Shown in pieces: positions 35,930 to 44,855 of a stretch of 64,000 bases of DNA. The position numbers and the translations under genes were made by a program. The notes under the pieces are model-generated. The model had not been told where the DNA came from. It was given only the letters and a program-made list of their open reading frames with translations, and did not search any database. The stretch spans positions 186,001-250,000 of the forward strand of contig QNGA01000007.1 of assembly GCA_003298465.1 (NCBI GenBank), read 5' to 3'. Numbering within the stretch: the stretch's first letter is position 1; each line of letters starts with the position of its first letter. Origin of the DNA: a halophilic archaeon (lineage in GTDB: Archaea > Halobacteriota > Halobacteria > Halobacteriales > Haladaptataceae).

Positions 35930-36250
35930 TATCCTTGCCCAACTGGCACTCGTTCGAAACCGAGCGTTCGAAAATAATTATCATAGGCGAACATGTTCTC
36001 AGTGTCGTGCTCCCGGCTAGCACCGCACTTGTATGATCGACAAAGGACATTTGTTGGTCGTCGTAGCGTTCGAACTCCTCACATGCTGCGTCGAACGTCT
36101 GCTTGCCGACTGGCAGCATATTGAACGGCTGCGACTGCCGAATCGCGTGAGAGCATTCACCGCTGCTGGCTGCCCATTCTGATACAACATTAGTGTCGCA
36201 AACTCAGACTGCACGTAGCGGCTCGTGAATATGGGGACGACGGATCCTAC
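35930..36250 (-). pseudogene. PIN-domain (VapC-like) relic, several frameshifts
   Basis: Pieces in order on the minus strand: FTSRYVQSEFATLMLYQNGQ with PAAVNAL, then in another frame LPVGKQTFDAACEEFERYDD and QQMSFVDHTSAVLA, then EHDTENMFAYDNYFRTLGFE with RVPVGQG. The middle and end resemble PIN toxins, whose last motif is a D in FAYDxxFRxxGF. At least two frameshifts; not functional. It lies right beside tRNA-Thr. Confidence 0.6.
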
Positions 36251-36434
36251 CGGCGTTCCCTTCGGAGGACGACAAAGAGGACGACGACGCTGAACCAGAA
36301 GAGTGCGAGATTGTGACGGCCTCGGTGGCTTCCCGTGCTGGGAGTGCGTGCGCACGGGACGGACGGAACTGCCGAACTAACCACCGCTTCAGCCTGTGGC
36401 TTCAATCATATCTGGGAATAGTCAATTTGATATT

Positions 36435-37529
36435 TTATAGTACTTCATCGACTTCTTGCTCAGATGTATCTGCGGTTTCTTTGCCGACTGTTGCTTGATA
36501 GTCAACAATTCCGGCACCATCTTTTGGTTGATCCTCAATGTCTCGAGCCCCTGATTCGAATGATTCGAGGACACCCTTGGGGGACCAGTCGTCTTTCGTG
36601 TCTATGTACTTCGCAACCATGCTGGCGACCTCTGGTGCGGCAAACGACGTTCCGGAAGCTTTCACCCACCGTCCATCCAGCTGTTTTCCCATGTTTGTTC
36701 CACTGGCTTGTGCGAGACGATTGTCTTTCCCTATTGCTGAGACATCTGGATTATCACCATTTGGATTGTACGAGGAGAATTCGGCCATTTGTCCGTCCTT
36801 CGTACATGCACCGATACTAAATGCCCCTTTCGCTGTTGCTGGGCTGCCGCTCTTTGCCCCCGAATTTCCGGCGGCAACAACATCTCTTACTCCTTTTTCT
36901 ATGAGTTTCGAATGAATCTGATCGAGTTGCTTCGACTGTTTTTGAGCGCCCCACGACATATTGACGACATTGTATCGATCATGGTTCTTGTGGAGCCACT
37001 CATATGCTCGAAGAATGATGTTCATCTTCGTTTTCCCATCACTCCCAAATATTCGGAGTGCAATGAGATCCACTGCAGGTGCAAGGCGTGTTACTTGCCC
37101 AGCAACCGCTGTCCCATGTCCAACTGCATCATCACTTCCTCCAGTTTCTGTCACATCGACTTGTGTCACCGCCGTGTCTTCGAACACTGGATGGCTCGTA
37201 TCGATCCCTGAATCCATAATTGTGACCGTCTGTTGCTCACCCGGTGCCGTTGATTCTGGGATATTGTGGAGCTTGCGTACGTCTTCGATGGTCGCTACGT
37301 CCGTCGGCTCTTCACTGATGAAATCTGGTTCGTATCGAAGTGTTGCACTAATGTTGTCTTCAATGCCGACGATCTGTTCATCCGCTTGTAATTCTGATTC
37401 GTGCTTTTCATCATATTTTACGTAAGCTGCTGACGTAACGTCTTCCCCGAAATCATACGTTTCAATGATTTCGCAGTTCGTTTCGACTGTTTTTGGCTCG
37501 TCTTCGTAGAATATGATCTTCTCTCGCAT
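36435..37529 (-). CDS. Subtilisin-like protease without signal peptide
   Basis: 364-residue S8 serine protease. Asp106 in TVTIMDSGIDTSHPVF, His138 in VGHGTAVAGQV and Ser295 in ASGTSFAAPEVAS are the triad; the oxyanion Asn is in AAGNSG. Residues 1-95 are an N-terminal region ending in LRYEPDFISEEPTDVATIE, perhaps a propeptide, but no Tat or Sec signal is seen, so the enzyme probably stays in the cell or leaves by an unknown way. Low overall similarity to the Tat-exported one at 30330. It stands alone; AT-rich sequence upstream. Confidence 0.92.
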   Translation of the reverse strand: MREKIIFYEDEPKTVETNCEIIETYDFGEDVTSAAYVKYDEKHESELQADEQIVGIEDNISATLRYEPDFISEEPTDVATIEDVRKLHNIPESTAPGEQQTVTIMDSGIDTSHPVFEDTAVTQVDVTETGGSDDAVGHGTAVAGQVTRLAPAVDLIALRIFGSDGKTKMNIILRAYEWLHKNHDRYNVVNMSWGAQKQSKQLDQIHSKLIEKGVRDVVAAGNSGAKSGSPATAKGAFSIGACTKDGQMAEFSSYNPNGDNPDVSAIGKDNRLAQASGTNMGKQLDGRWVKASGTSFAAPEVASMVAKYIDTKDDWSPKGVLESFESGARDIEDQPKDGAGIVDYQATVGKETADTSEQEVDEVL

Positions 37530-37867
37530 TTTCTCGCTCCATCATGTTAATTTGTGGCGCAGAATAAAATAGATTTTCCACGAGGTGAAATTAATAGGAG
37601 CCTTAATAATTGATAAAGTCATCTCTCGTAGCAGTAGTTGAACGTGCAAATAGAGTAGACGGATATGAACGGCGCTTTTCGGACTGGGGATTTTTCATGG
37701 AGGAACTAGCGAGTAAGCAAACCAGATGCCGCGAGAGATGGAATCAAATGTAGGTCATCAAAGCACTTCTAATGCCGTTTGGATCAGGGCCTCACATCAA
37801 GCACAACGACAAGCAGGCGTCACGAAGTACGACCCCATAAAAGAGGCGATCACAATCTCGCTGACCT
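37530..37867. other. Spacer without a convincing gene
   Basis: AT-rich up to about 37700. Frames at 37726-37970 look like chance. No repeats seen. Confidence 0.35.
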
Positions 37868-38044
37868 GGAAGGTCTACCAGCACCACGGATCGAAACAAT
37901 TCGATTCCACTATTCGCAACGAGCCCATCACACTGGCAGTACCACGAGTATGGCGACGCAGATCACGGTAAGACGTGCATCCAGTGGACCGATGCGCTCG
38001 ATAACTCCCAGCACTGCGAGCGATTTAAGACGCCGAACGGGTGA
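37868..38044 (+). pseudogene. Small Cys/His-rich gene relic
   Basis: An open frame without a start codon reads TDRNNSIPLFATSPSHWQYH, EYGDADHGKTCIQWTDALDN, SQHCERFKTPNG. The spacing of Cys and His (HxxxTCxxW...HCERF) is like small haloarchaeal zinc-binding proteins. Start lost or very short gene; family not certain. Confidence 0.3.
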
Positions 38045-38402
38045 TTGTAGGTTACGGACTTCCTCATTGAATCTCACTTACGCCCCTGACGCTTTTGGAT
38101 CTCCTTCACTCCTTCATTCGTTCGTTTTTGGTTGGTACAGGCGCTAACACAGGTTATTATAATATACTAGCATACATGGTTCTGCTGAAACTCTCAGAGC
38201 GTGGCAAGAATGGTGTACTGGATAGAGAGGCTGTATGCAGCAAGCCGCTACCGCTCCTGCCGACAATTGACGGCCGCTGCCACTATTGACCTACCCACCC
38301 CATTTTCTGATCCGTAAGTATCGCCGTGATAGTATAGACTCACTGGACTGTGAACCGCTAGAGACAACCAGATGACAGTGCTGTTGTTTGGAGAGGAGTC
38401 GA
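38045..38402. other. Spacer without a gene
   Basis: Nothing convincing on either strand; moderately AT-rich near 38150-38180, possibly the promoter of the gene at 38403 or an unrelated site. Confidence 0.35.
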
Positions 38403-38675
38403 ATGCCTCAATTGAAACGAGCTGAATATGCAAACACTAGCCTCTTTCCACTCACACACTCATGTGAGAGTGTGACAGACATCGTGATTCGGTTCGACGA
38501 CCAAACGGAACTCGAACTCAAGAGTATTGATATTGGTGTGGAGCAGGATGTGCTCGCATTCGATATCTCAGGCACAATCCAAGGGCTCGACGATGAACTC
38601 CTCAAGGAACTCACCGGCTCATCTCTCAAACCGACTGAAATCCAATTCTCAATGATCAACAACGAACACCACTAG
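38403..38675 (+). CDS. Conserved-looking hypothetical protein
   Basis: 90 residues from the ATG at 38403 (MPQLKRAEYANTSLFPLTHS); ATG 38388 adds five. A beta-rich core IVIRFDDQTELELKSIDIGV, LAFDISGTIQGLDDELLKEL is followed by SSLKPTEIQFSMINNEHH. Soluble and acidic, with good haloarchaeal codon use. I know no function. It converges with the HalOD1 pseudogene 35 bases away. Confidence 0.6.
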   Translation: MPQLKRAEYANTSLFPLTHSCESVTDIVIRFDDQTELELKSIDIGVEQDVLAFDISGTIQGLDDELLKELTGSSLKPTEIQFSMINNEHH

Positions 38676-38710
38676 CGGCTCTGCTGGGTGTCGGGCTTTT
38701 ATGGCTGGCT

Positions 38711-39027
38711 TCAGTTCTCCGTCTTCGGCTCATCATGGTGGAGCGTGATCATGCCGTCGCTGTCAACCCGGACTTGGTGTGAATCATATGTGAATTCAAT
38801 GTAGCCGTCGGTGTCACGCGGTGCCCCGTCTTCCCGCAGTCCAAACAACGCATTGAGTGCATCTGAGTCAACGAATTCCGACAGCACTGCCAGCTCGTCC
38901 AGATCCGCGCATTGAGCATTGCCACAGCCTCCACAAATTCAGTACTGATATCGTCGGCGGCAGGATCGACCGTGACCCGGCGGCGGTCACCGTCAGGCTG
39001 ATCGCTGGAGTTGCTGTGTTTACTCAT
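38711..39027 (-). pseudogene. HalOD1 protein with one frameshift, copy 2
   Basis: N-terminal frame: MSKHSNSSDQPDGDRRRVTV, DPAADDISTEFVEAVAMLN. From about 38910 the next frame gives DLDELAVLSEFVDSDALNAL, FGLREDGAPRDTDGYIEFTY, DSHQVRVDSDGMITLHHDEP. The two parts join into a normal HalOD1 protein of about 105 residues if one base is changed. The stop TGA is at 38711-38713. Confidence 0.7.
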
Positions 39028-39355
39028 GGTGTAGAACGGGAAGTAGGAAGTCTGTGATGCATCCTACACCGGGCGTGTGAAACACTAGAACGATTCTTGA
39101 TGTTCGTTTCCGCGCCATGGAAATGGACATACTACTAGACCATCTAGAGAAAATCGACTAGCAGGAGGGATCCGAGTAGTTGCTCACACAGCCGCTCTCA
39201 GCGATTCTCAGCCCGCGTTCTGCATTCTTCTCAGCGATGCTCTCTCCTCACACGGTCACAATCTAGTCACAGCGATCATTCAGATGGTTCCTGACCTTAC
39301 TGACACTCATCCACTACACGCCATCCTTCAGACGGATTGACCCTGAAAGGTGTGC
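39028..39355. other. Spacer without a gene
   Basis: No credible frame. It separates two frameshifted HalOD1 genes that run the same way. Confidence 0.4.
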
Positions 39356-39729
39356 TCAGTCAGTGGACAGGTGGTCATCACCGGCGAGTTCACGGACAGT
39401 TATCCAGCCGTCGTCAGCCGCCTCAAACTGGTACTGCTGATATCGGAATGAGACAGTGTCTTCGCCGTCACGCTGACCCCCGGCGATCTCGGGACCGAAG
39501 AATGCGTCTTCGATTGCGGCGACGTCGACACACTCGTAGAGCGGCGGGTCTTTGAGCGTGGTCGGATCTCTGTCTTCGGCGGCCGCGACCGCGAACATGA
39601 TTCGGTGGTGAGATCGCGATTGCTCTCTCGTGCATAGTGGACTTGTTCGACAAATGTCCACTCGTTGGTATCGTCGCTGTCCTGTACATGTTCGGTACCA
39701 TCATCGGTGTGGTCGTGACTTGGGGTCAT
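39356..39729 (-). pseudogene. HalOD1 protein with one frameshift, copy 3
   Basis: N-terminal frame from the ATG at 39729: MTPSHDHTDDGTEHVQDSDD, TNEWTFVEQVHYARESNRDL, TTE. From about 39605 the next frame gives IMFAVAAAEDRDPTTLKDPP, LYECVDVAAIEDAFFGPEIA, TVSFRYQQYQFEAADDGWIT. Again one base would restore the gene. It is close to the DUF7344 gene, in the same direction. Confidence 0.7.
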
Positions 39730-39806
39730 CTGTCTGCTCCCGTGGATGCAAATCTATCGAGCGTGTGCTGGCATGACAGGTCGTCTACTCTCATGCGTTA
39801 ATGTCG

Positions 39807-40286
39807 CTACTCACTATCGTTGTCAGAGTCGAACGCGCTGCGAGCGTGGGCTTCCTGGTGGCTATCAAGACACCCACCGGCACCCTCTAACACCGCCAAG
39901 ACTTGCGGCGCATTCTCGCCGGGAGTAATAGTCTCGGTGACGGCATCGAATTCGATCACGTCCAACTCGACCAGTTTCGGCACATGGACGTGATAAAGCG
40001 ACACGTACCTTCCGTCATGAGTGAGCGTGGCGATCTCCGCCTCGGAGGTGTCAGTCTCCCAGGCCGCAAGTTTCGTCGCTAACTCGTCGAGCGTCCGCTC
40101 TTGATTTTCAGAGAGGGTGTAGACGAGGTCGCGCCGGCGAGAGTGTGCAAGTGCTTCATACACCGGTTGGAGCGCGAGGATTTCCTCGGGAATCTCCCGG
40201 CCGAGATCGCGCTCAGCGGCGGTCTCACCGCAAGTCTGACCGGGCCTCTCCTCGGGATCATTGTCGTCGCGCTCGTCCCCCGCCAT
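39807..40286 (-). CDS. DUF7344 winged-helix protein
   Basis: 159 residues. Residues about 33-130 form the winged helix: PEEILALQPVYEALAHSRRR, DLVYTLSENQERTLDELATK, then YVSLYHVHVPKLVELDVIEF, DAVTETITPGENAPQVLAVL. Both ends are acidic and disordered. Known haloarchaeal partner of HalOD1 genes; a role as transcription or signalling protein is likely but unproved. It is the only intact member of its cluster at 38.7-40.3 kb. The ATG at 40286 gives the normal length. Confidence 0.8.
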   Translation of the reverse strand: MAGDERDDNDPEERPGQTCGETAAERDLGREIPEEILALQPVYEALAHSRRRDLVYTLSENQERTLDELATKLAAWETDTSEAEIATLTHDGRYVSLYHVHVPKLVELDVIEFDAVTETITPGENAPQVLAVLEGAGGCLDSHQEAHARSAFDSDNDSE

Positions 40287-41026
40287 AGTCCGACTCTCGA
40301 GTTAGGACCAGTATAAAGATTCAGGTGAATTTAGGGCTGTTGGCGTCTCTCTCGATTGTTCGTGGCTTCGGTATGTTCTGACGTCACTTTAAGTGATTCT
40401 GGCGAGAACGGGTAGATACGACGGACATGCTCCGGGGATTTTCCTTCACCGCTTGCTGTTTCGAGCGACGGCTGTCGCGAATTCCGAGAGTGCGAAGAGA
40501 CGTTGACCCCATGACGTTACTTCTGTCTTAGAGTAGTGCTCATCTGCTTTGAGTTTCGACTGTTCTACACCGTTGTTCTCCAGCGACCGACCCGCCGCTG
40601 ATCCGCCCGACGAGTGGCTGACCGCGTTCCTGGCCGGCACTGCCGACGACTGACGGCCGCTGACGCTTCGGCTGTCCTCTTCGTATCGGTTGGCGTAAGT
40701 CAATAGTCGGCTTCGCCTCTATTGGTGTGCGTGCTTCACGTCTGTGATGCCCATAGATTTGTTGCGAGTGAGACCGCACAATGGAAGAGATGCGGACCCT
40801 GGATTCTTCTGGGTGCTGGCTTTCCTCGTAACGAACATCGTAACGGGGGTTCTCACCGTTGTCGGCCTTCTTTGACACTGTTTCCTGTCCCTGAGAGTGT
40901 GCATAAACAGCCATCGTGACGCGTCCCGGACCGACCCAGTATTGTGGGTGTGTTCTTAACGCTGTATGCTGTTGGATTTGGCTGTACGTCTCCGTCGCTG
41001 TTCAACGTCAAAAACTCTCGGGCAAG
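40287..41026. other. Region of unassigned minus-strand frames
   Basis: Two minus-strand frames are long (40446-40703, 40540-40914). They read YEEDSRSVSGRQSSAVPARN and RYDVRYEESQHPEESRVRIS in overlapping frames. Parts look protein-like but no family fits; they may be one broken gene. Otherwise nothing seen. Confidence 0.3.
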
Positions 41027-41809
41027 TCAGCTGCGCACCGAGGTATACTGTTCAGGTGAATTTGCTGATGCCCAGTAGTGGTCGATAAGTTGCTTTCCCC
41101 ATTGCCGTGCCTCGTCAGTGTCGACGATAAGTTCCGTCTGGGAGTCATAGTCACTATTCAAGGTCGGCAATGACAGCAGAAGGGAGTTATCTGTAATGGA
41201 GACGGCAAGTGAGACATCTGTAATCCGAATTCCATCAGTGGCGTTCAACTCAGGCCGGCCATTCTCGTCAGCGACCTCTTGGAAAACATCCGCGTCACAG
41301 ACAACCCGTCTAAATTCGATGTCACTGGCCGCCTCGGCTAACCGTTCATTGTAGATTGGGAGGAGGGCGCTGGCCGTATCTGCGTTCAACAACCGCTGTT
41401 CGATTGCACGGACAGTCTGCGCTGGTCGCGTCTCGGTTGCCCGCACCACCTCACCACCCGTCAAAGCTGAGAGTCGAAGCCGAAATCGGGGCGGGATTAC
41501 AGTCACGTCGTGCGTCTGCCAGTAGTCCAGATCCGTTACCAGTACTGATTCTGTTTGGTGTTGGTGTTCAATGTGATCCGCGACGATCTGGCCTGCGCCA
41601 GTCAGCGACCACCGATGTGACGACCGTGATGGGACTATCAATCCATGCTCTTGGAGTTCCGTGAGCGCATTATATACTGCTGACTCACTCGCAAGATCGC
41701 GGTCCAGCAGTTCCTGCGTCGAATTATAGCCGTCGGCGACCGCCAAGAGCACATGTGTCCGTGCGTTAGATCGGAGCACGGACTCAATCAACGCCGTGTG
41801 ATCGTTCAT
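41027..41809 (-). CDS. FilR1-like transcription regulator
   Basis: 260 residues. An N-terminal winged helix (about 5-75: SVLRSNARTHVLLAVADGYN, LDRDLASESAVYNALTELQE, HGLIVPSRSSHRWSLTGAGQ) and a C-terminal alpha/beta sensor domain of the FilR1 middle-domain type (LDYWQTHDVTVIPPRFRLRL, SALTGGEVVRATETRPAQTV, LLPIYNERLAEAASDIEFRR, LLSLPTLNSDYDSQTELIVD). The archetype FilR1 controls methanogen genes; haloarchaeal relatives have unknown targets. It may sense a small ligand. Intact, alone on the minus strand, beside a SWIM fragment. Confidence 0.88.
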   Translation of the reverse strand: MNDHTALIESVLRSNARTHVLLAVADGYNSTQELLDRDLASESAVYNALTELQEHGLIVPSRSSHRWSLTGAGQIVADHIEHQHQTESVLVTDLDYWQTHDVTVIPPRFRLRLSALTGGEVVRATETRPAQTVRAIEQRLLNADTASALLPIYNERLAEAASDIEFRRVVCDADVFQEVADENGRPELNATDGIRITDVSLAVSITDNSLLLSLPTLNSDYDSQTELIVDTDEARQWGKQLIDHYWASANSPEQYTSVRS

Positions 41810-41865
41810 AGCATACTGTTCTGAAGTAGCCTATTCATTTTTTCTTTTCAACTACCCGGGTATTC

Positions 41866-42102
41866 ACTTGTCCGCATCACGTGCACCGTAATGCTCACTG
41901 CACGCACATGGCCGCCGTTGAAGACGCGGCCGCTGACGGCTTGCTTGACGCCGTCTCCACTGACGACGACGATGCTGCGACGCACCTGACTAGCCCGCAC
42001 GTCGGCTACGACAAACACGGCCACTTCGACCACTGCTACTGGCGGCGTGAGCACTGCGGGATTGAGACGACCGATAAACGCGCGCTCGACGCCTGCTGCT
42101 AG
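41866..42102 (+). pseudogene. SWIM zinc-finger fragment, copy 2
   Basis: Readable from FTCPHHVHRNAHCTHMAAVE, DAAADGLLDAVSTDDDD through HVGYDKHGHFDHCYWRREHC to ETTDKRALDACC. The CxH pair of the SWIM finger (C...HCTHM) is kept, but the N-terminal half with the first CxC partner is lost. A GTG at 41881 or internal ATG could still start a 73-residue protein. Best preserved of three related pieces in the window. Confidence 0.55.
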
Positions 42103-42113
42103 CCGCTTTTCTT

Positions 42114-43544
42114 CTATGTAAAAATTGTTTCCCGGATACGGCCATCCATATCGGAGGGCACCGAGCAATCATGTGCGTGAAGGAGTGTTGGCGCGAGGTC
42201 GAGAATTGAGATATCATCGATTGTGCCCGTCGTAAACATCGGCCCAGTTGCGGCAAATAATCCAGACCGCGTATTCACGCCGCGCCACATCTCATGCTCA
42301 TGCGTAAATATCTCGTCTCCACCGAGTTTATCCGATATGTGAATATACGGTTCTTTGTCAATGACGATATCAGGCCATTCCTCGGTACACGTGCCACTAT
42401 AGACGTTTTCACCGCGATATACCTCCTGTGCAATTGGGTGGCCATCAGGCGTTGTCATACGCTCCAGCTTTGTAATGAGTTTCTCACGCAGTGAGTCATA
42501 TTGTGATCCAGTTACATTAAGATAGAGAGGGCCTTGGGCACTTGCGATTGCTGCCGTCTGCTCCCAATTGGCCGTATCAAGTTTGCCACGGCCGACATTC
42601 CCCTCACTATTTGGAAGTCGATTGATCAGACTATCAGGAACTAACTGTCCAGCGATCGACTGCGGATCAAACGGGACGTACGAATCGACATCTGCGAGCG
42701 TTTCGTTGATTCGGTCGGCCGTAACCCCTGCTTGGTGGAGAGTACTACTCACGTCAGTATCGAACGAGAGATACCCTTCTTGTTTGAGCCACCGGTTGAT
42801 ATAGAAGACAGTTTGTATCTCAGCATGGCCATGGTCACTCATGAGAACAAGGTTTGTCTCGTCGGTGAGGAACGACGCGAGGTGATCGTCAATCTGCTTC
42901 CACGCTCGAAGCGTACGCTCATCATCCCAGAAATGATGGTGGAGAACATTGATATAGAATGACGATAATTGTAAAAAGGAAAGATCACGGCTGTCAAGCA
43001 GATATTTACCCACCTGAAATTGTGAACCAATCCGATCCAGGATTTCCTCGTAGGCGGCATCCGTCTCAGATTCCAGAGATCGTCTGATTGTTACGCGGTA
43101 ATCAAACCCCTCTTGAAGTTCATTCTCGAGCTCAGCCGGCGTTGTGAATCCGGTCGTATCTGCGTCTGGTGCCCCCGAAATATATGCTTCTCCAATCGAC
43201 TTTGGGGGATAAGTAGTCGGGACTCCGAGAACGCCAACACGTTCCTGTTCAGCGAGTCGGTCCCAGTATTCAGCATGATCATGATATCGTTCCGCTGGGA
43301 GATAGACGCGCTGATTAGCAGTGTCGATGTTATACCACCAAAAGATTCCAAGTTTCCCGGGATTCTTGCCGGTCGCATAGGCTTTCCAGTTTGGCGAGGT
43401 GACTGGCGGTAGCATGGATTGCAATTCGCCTGTTACACCCTGTTCGACGATGCGTTCCAATACAGGGAGTTCGCCTGCTTCAATCCACGGTTCAAGCAGT
43501 TCGAATCCAGCTCCGTCAAGGCCGATTACGACAGTTCTGGTCAT
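42114..43544 (-). CDS. Alkaline-phosphatase-superfamily phosphodiesterase
   Basis: 476 residues, phosphodiesterase/nucleotide pyrophosphatase type. Starts with VVIGLDGAGFELLEPWI (first metal Asp), then the nucleophile region PPVTSPNWKAYATGKNPGKL, with Ser/Thr at about 50. VLMSDHGHAEIQTVFYINRW gives the second metal-site Asp-His. The C-terminal THEHEMWRGVNTRSGLFAAT and LDLAPTLLHAHDCSVPSDMD complete the metal sites. No signal peptide. Close relatives in haloarchaea lie in surface-polysaccharide loci, but none is seen here. Substrate unknown. Confidence 0.9.
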   Translation of the reverse strand: MTRTVVIGLDGAGFELLEPWIEAGELPVLERIVEQGVTGELQSMLPPVTSPNWKAYATGKNPGKLGIFWWYNIDTANQRVYLPAERYHDHAEYWDRLAEQERVGVLGVPTTYPPKSIGEAYISGAPDADTTGFTTPAELENELQEGFDYRVTIRRSLESETDAAYEEILDRIGSQFQVGKYLLDSRDLSFLQLSSFYINVLHHHFWDDERTLRAWKQIDDHLASFLTDETNLVLMSDHGHAEIQTVFYINRWLKQEGYLSFDTDVSSTLHQAGVTADRINETLADVDSYVPFDPQSIAGQLVPDSLINRLPNSEGNVGRGKLDTANWEQTAAIASAQGPLYLNVTGSQYDSLREKLITKLERMTTPDGHPIAQEVYRGENVYSGTCTEEWPDIVIDKEPYIHISDKLGGDEIFTHEHEMWRGVNTRSGLFAATGPMFTTGTIDDISILDLAPTLLHAHDCSVPSDMDGRIRETIFT

Positions 43545-44263
43545 AAGCGATCACTGAATATGATTCTGCTGAGTCAAAGTTGAGACGCGCTGTTTCCATA
43601 GTTATTCGTCACCTACTAAGGGACGAATCCAGACTCTTGGTCGTCATCTATCCTATAGGACGATCTGTCGTTGCATGCGCGACAACACCGTTCCAAGACA
43701 TCTTCTCCACCCGGCTTACAGACGGAGCGCTCCTCGTCGTCTTTCATGAATATCGGCACGATCTCTACGCTCAGTGTGGAGAGGGGAAGCGGTCTCGTGA
43801 GCGACGGTAGTAACAGGTATTTCTCGACCTGAGAATGCCGACCGTCGTGTGCTGGAAACACAGTGGCTCTGCCCGAGCGCAAACGTATGCAGCCGATAGT
43901 GTTAGTACTATATACTAACTAGACACTAAGCACAACGTAAACGAAACGAGCGTCCGCGCTTCAAATTCTTCAATCGCACCAGAGGTTGCTAAAAACTGTT
44001 CAGAGCGTTCAAATAGTGAAACGACACTGGGTGTCTAAAACCAAGTGCGCTCACCAATGAGTTGCATCTGGCAGCCCCGTCGATGCCTGGTGACTCACAC
44101 CAGCGTGGACACGCAGATGCAGACACAGAAATCCGAGAAAACTCACGTGACCATTTGCGCTCACTCAAACACGCCATCACCAATTTCCTTGCCCTACTCT
44201 GCCAGCTGACGCCGACGGCTCTCCACTTGCCGTTGACACCGTCATCCTTCCGCTGTTTTCCAT
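43545..44263. other. Region with no convincing gene
   Basis: About 720 bases. A minus-strand frame near 43616-43750 (MKDDEERSVCKPGGEDVLER) looks slightly protein-like, with Cys residues, but cannot be assigned. No repeats seen. Confidence 0.3.
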
Positions 44264-44500
44264 TCGGCTACACTCCACAGCACGCACTTGACCGGCATTG
44301 AAGACGTGGCTGCCGACGGCTCACTCAACGCCGTCCCCGCTGATGACATCACTGAAAGTAGCGTCAACGACGGAGAGACGCATGTCACTGGCCCATACGT
44401 CAATCGCGATAAACACGGCCGTTTCGACCACCGCTACTGGCGGTGTGAGCACTGCAGCGCGAAGACGACCGACAAAGAGGCGCTCACCAACTGCTGCTAA
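44264..44500 (+). pseudogene. SWIM zinc-finger fragment, copy 3
   Basis: SATLHSTHLTGIEDVAADGS, LNAVPADDITE, then HVTGPYVNRDKHGRFDHRYW, RCEHCSAKTTDKEALTNCC. It matches copy 2 from the CTH motif on, but that motif is degraded to HSTHL, so no zinc finger remains. Start lost. Confidence 0.5.
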
Positions 44501-44533
44501 CTACCTTCTTTCTGTTTGTATAACTCGCCAACA

Positions 44534-44642
44534 GACGCTTCTCGAGGTCTCCGACCAGCGCACGCTCACCGACAGCATCGACGAGACGACTGACGACCGA
44601 GATGTGGTGGCGCATTGGGAAGAGACGACTCTCCTCGCCTAA
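44534..44642 (+). pseudogene. Relic downstream of SWIM copy 3
   Basis: LEVSDQRTLTDSIDETTDDR then DVVAHWEETTLLA to TAA; like the relic at 2064-2188 that follows SWIM copy 1. Shows that the duplicated unit was longer than the SWIM gene. Confidence 0.35.
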
Positions 44643-44720
44643 TGGCGAAGGCCTACTGGCATCTCTCCCGAAAAAAGTGCTATGAGACGATATTGCGGCC
44701 TATCCCGTCTCTGCAGTAGG

Positions 44721-44726
44721 TTTATA
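44721..44726 (+). promoter_or_regulatory. TATA-like box of the 44751 gene
   Basis: TTTATA, 25 bases before the ATG at 44751, fits a leaderless haloarchaeal promoter. Confidence 0.45.
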
Positions 44727-44750
44727 CTGCTCGATAGGCTTTATTCAGGT

Positions 44751-44855
44751 ATGAGCCTCGAAGAGACCGTTGACCATCTCGCTGAGGAGCTTGATCTTGA
44801 GCGCAGTGAGCATGTTCGCGAGGTTGGCCGTTCGGTTGCGGAGCTTCGCGACTAA
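44751..44855 (+). CDS. Very small helical protein
   Basis: 34 residues: MSLEETVDHLAEELDLERSE, HVREVGRSVAELRD. A single, strongly amphipathic and charged helix with heptad-like leucines. A TATA box lies at the expected distance, and codon use is haloarchaeal, so it is more than chance. It could be a ribbon-helix-helix-like or antitoxin piece; no partner is seen downstream. Function unknown. Confidence 0.45.
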   Translation: MSLEETVDHLAEELDLERSEHVREVGRSVAELRD

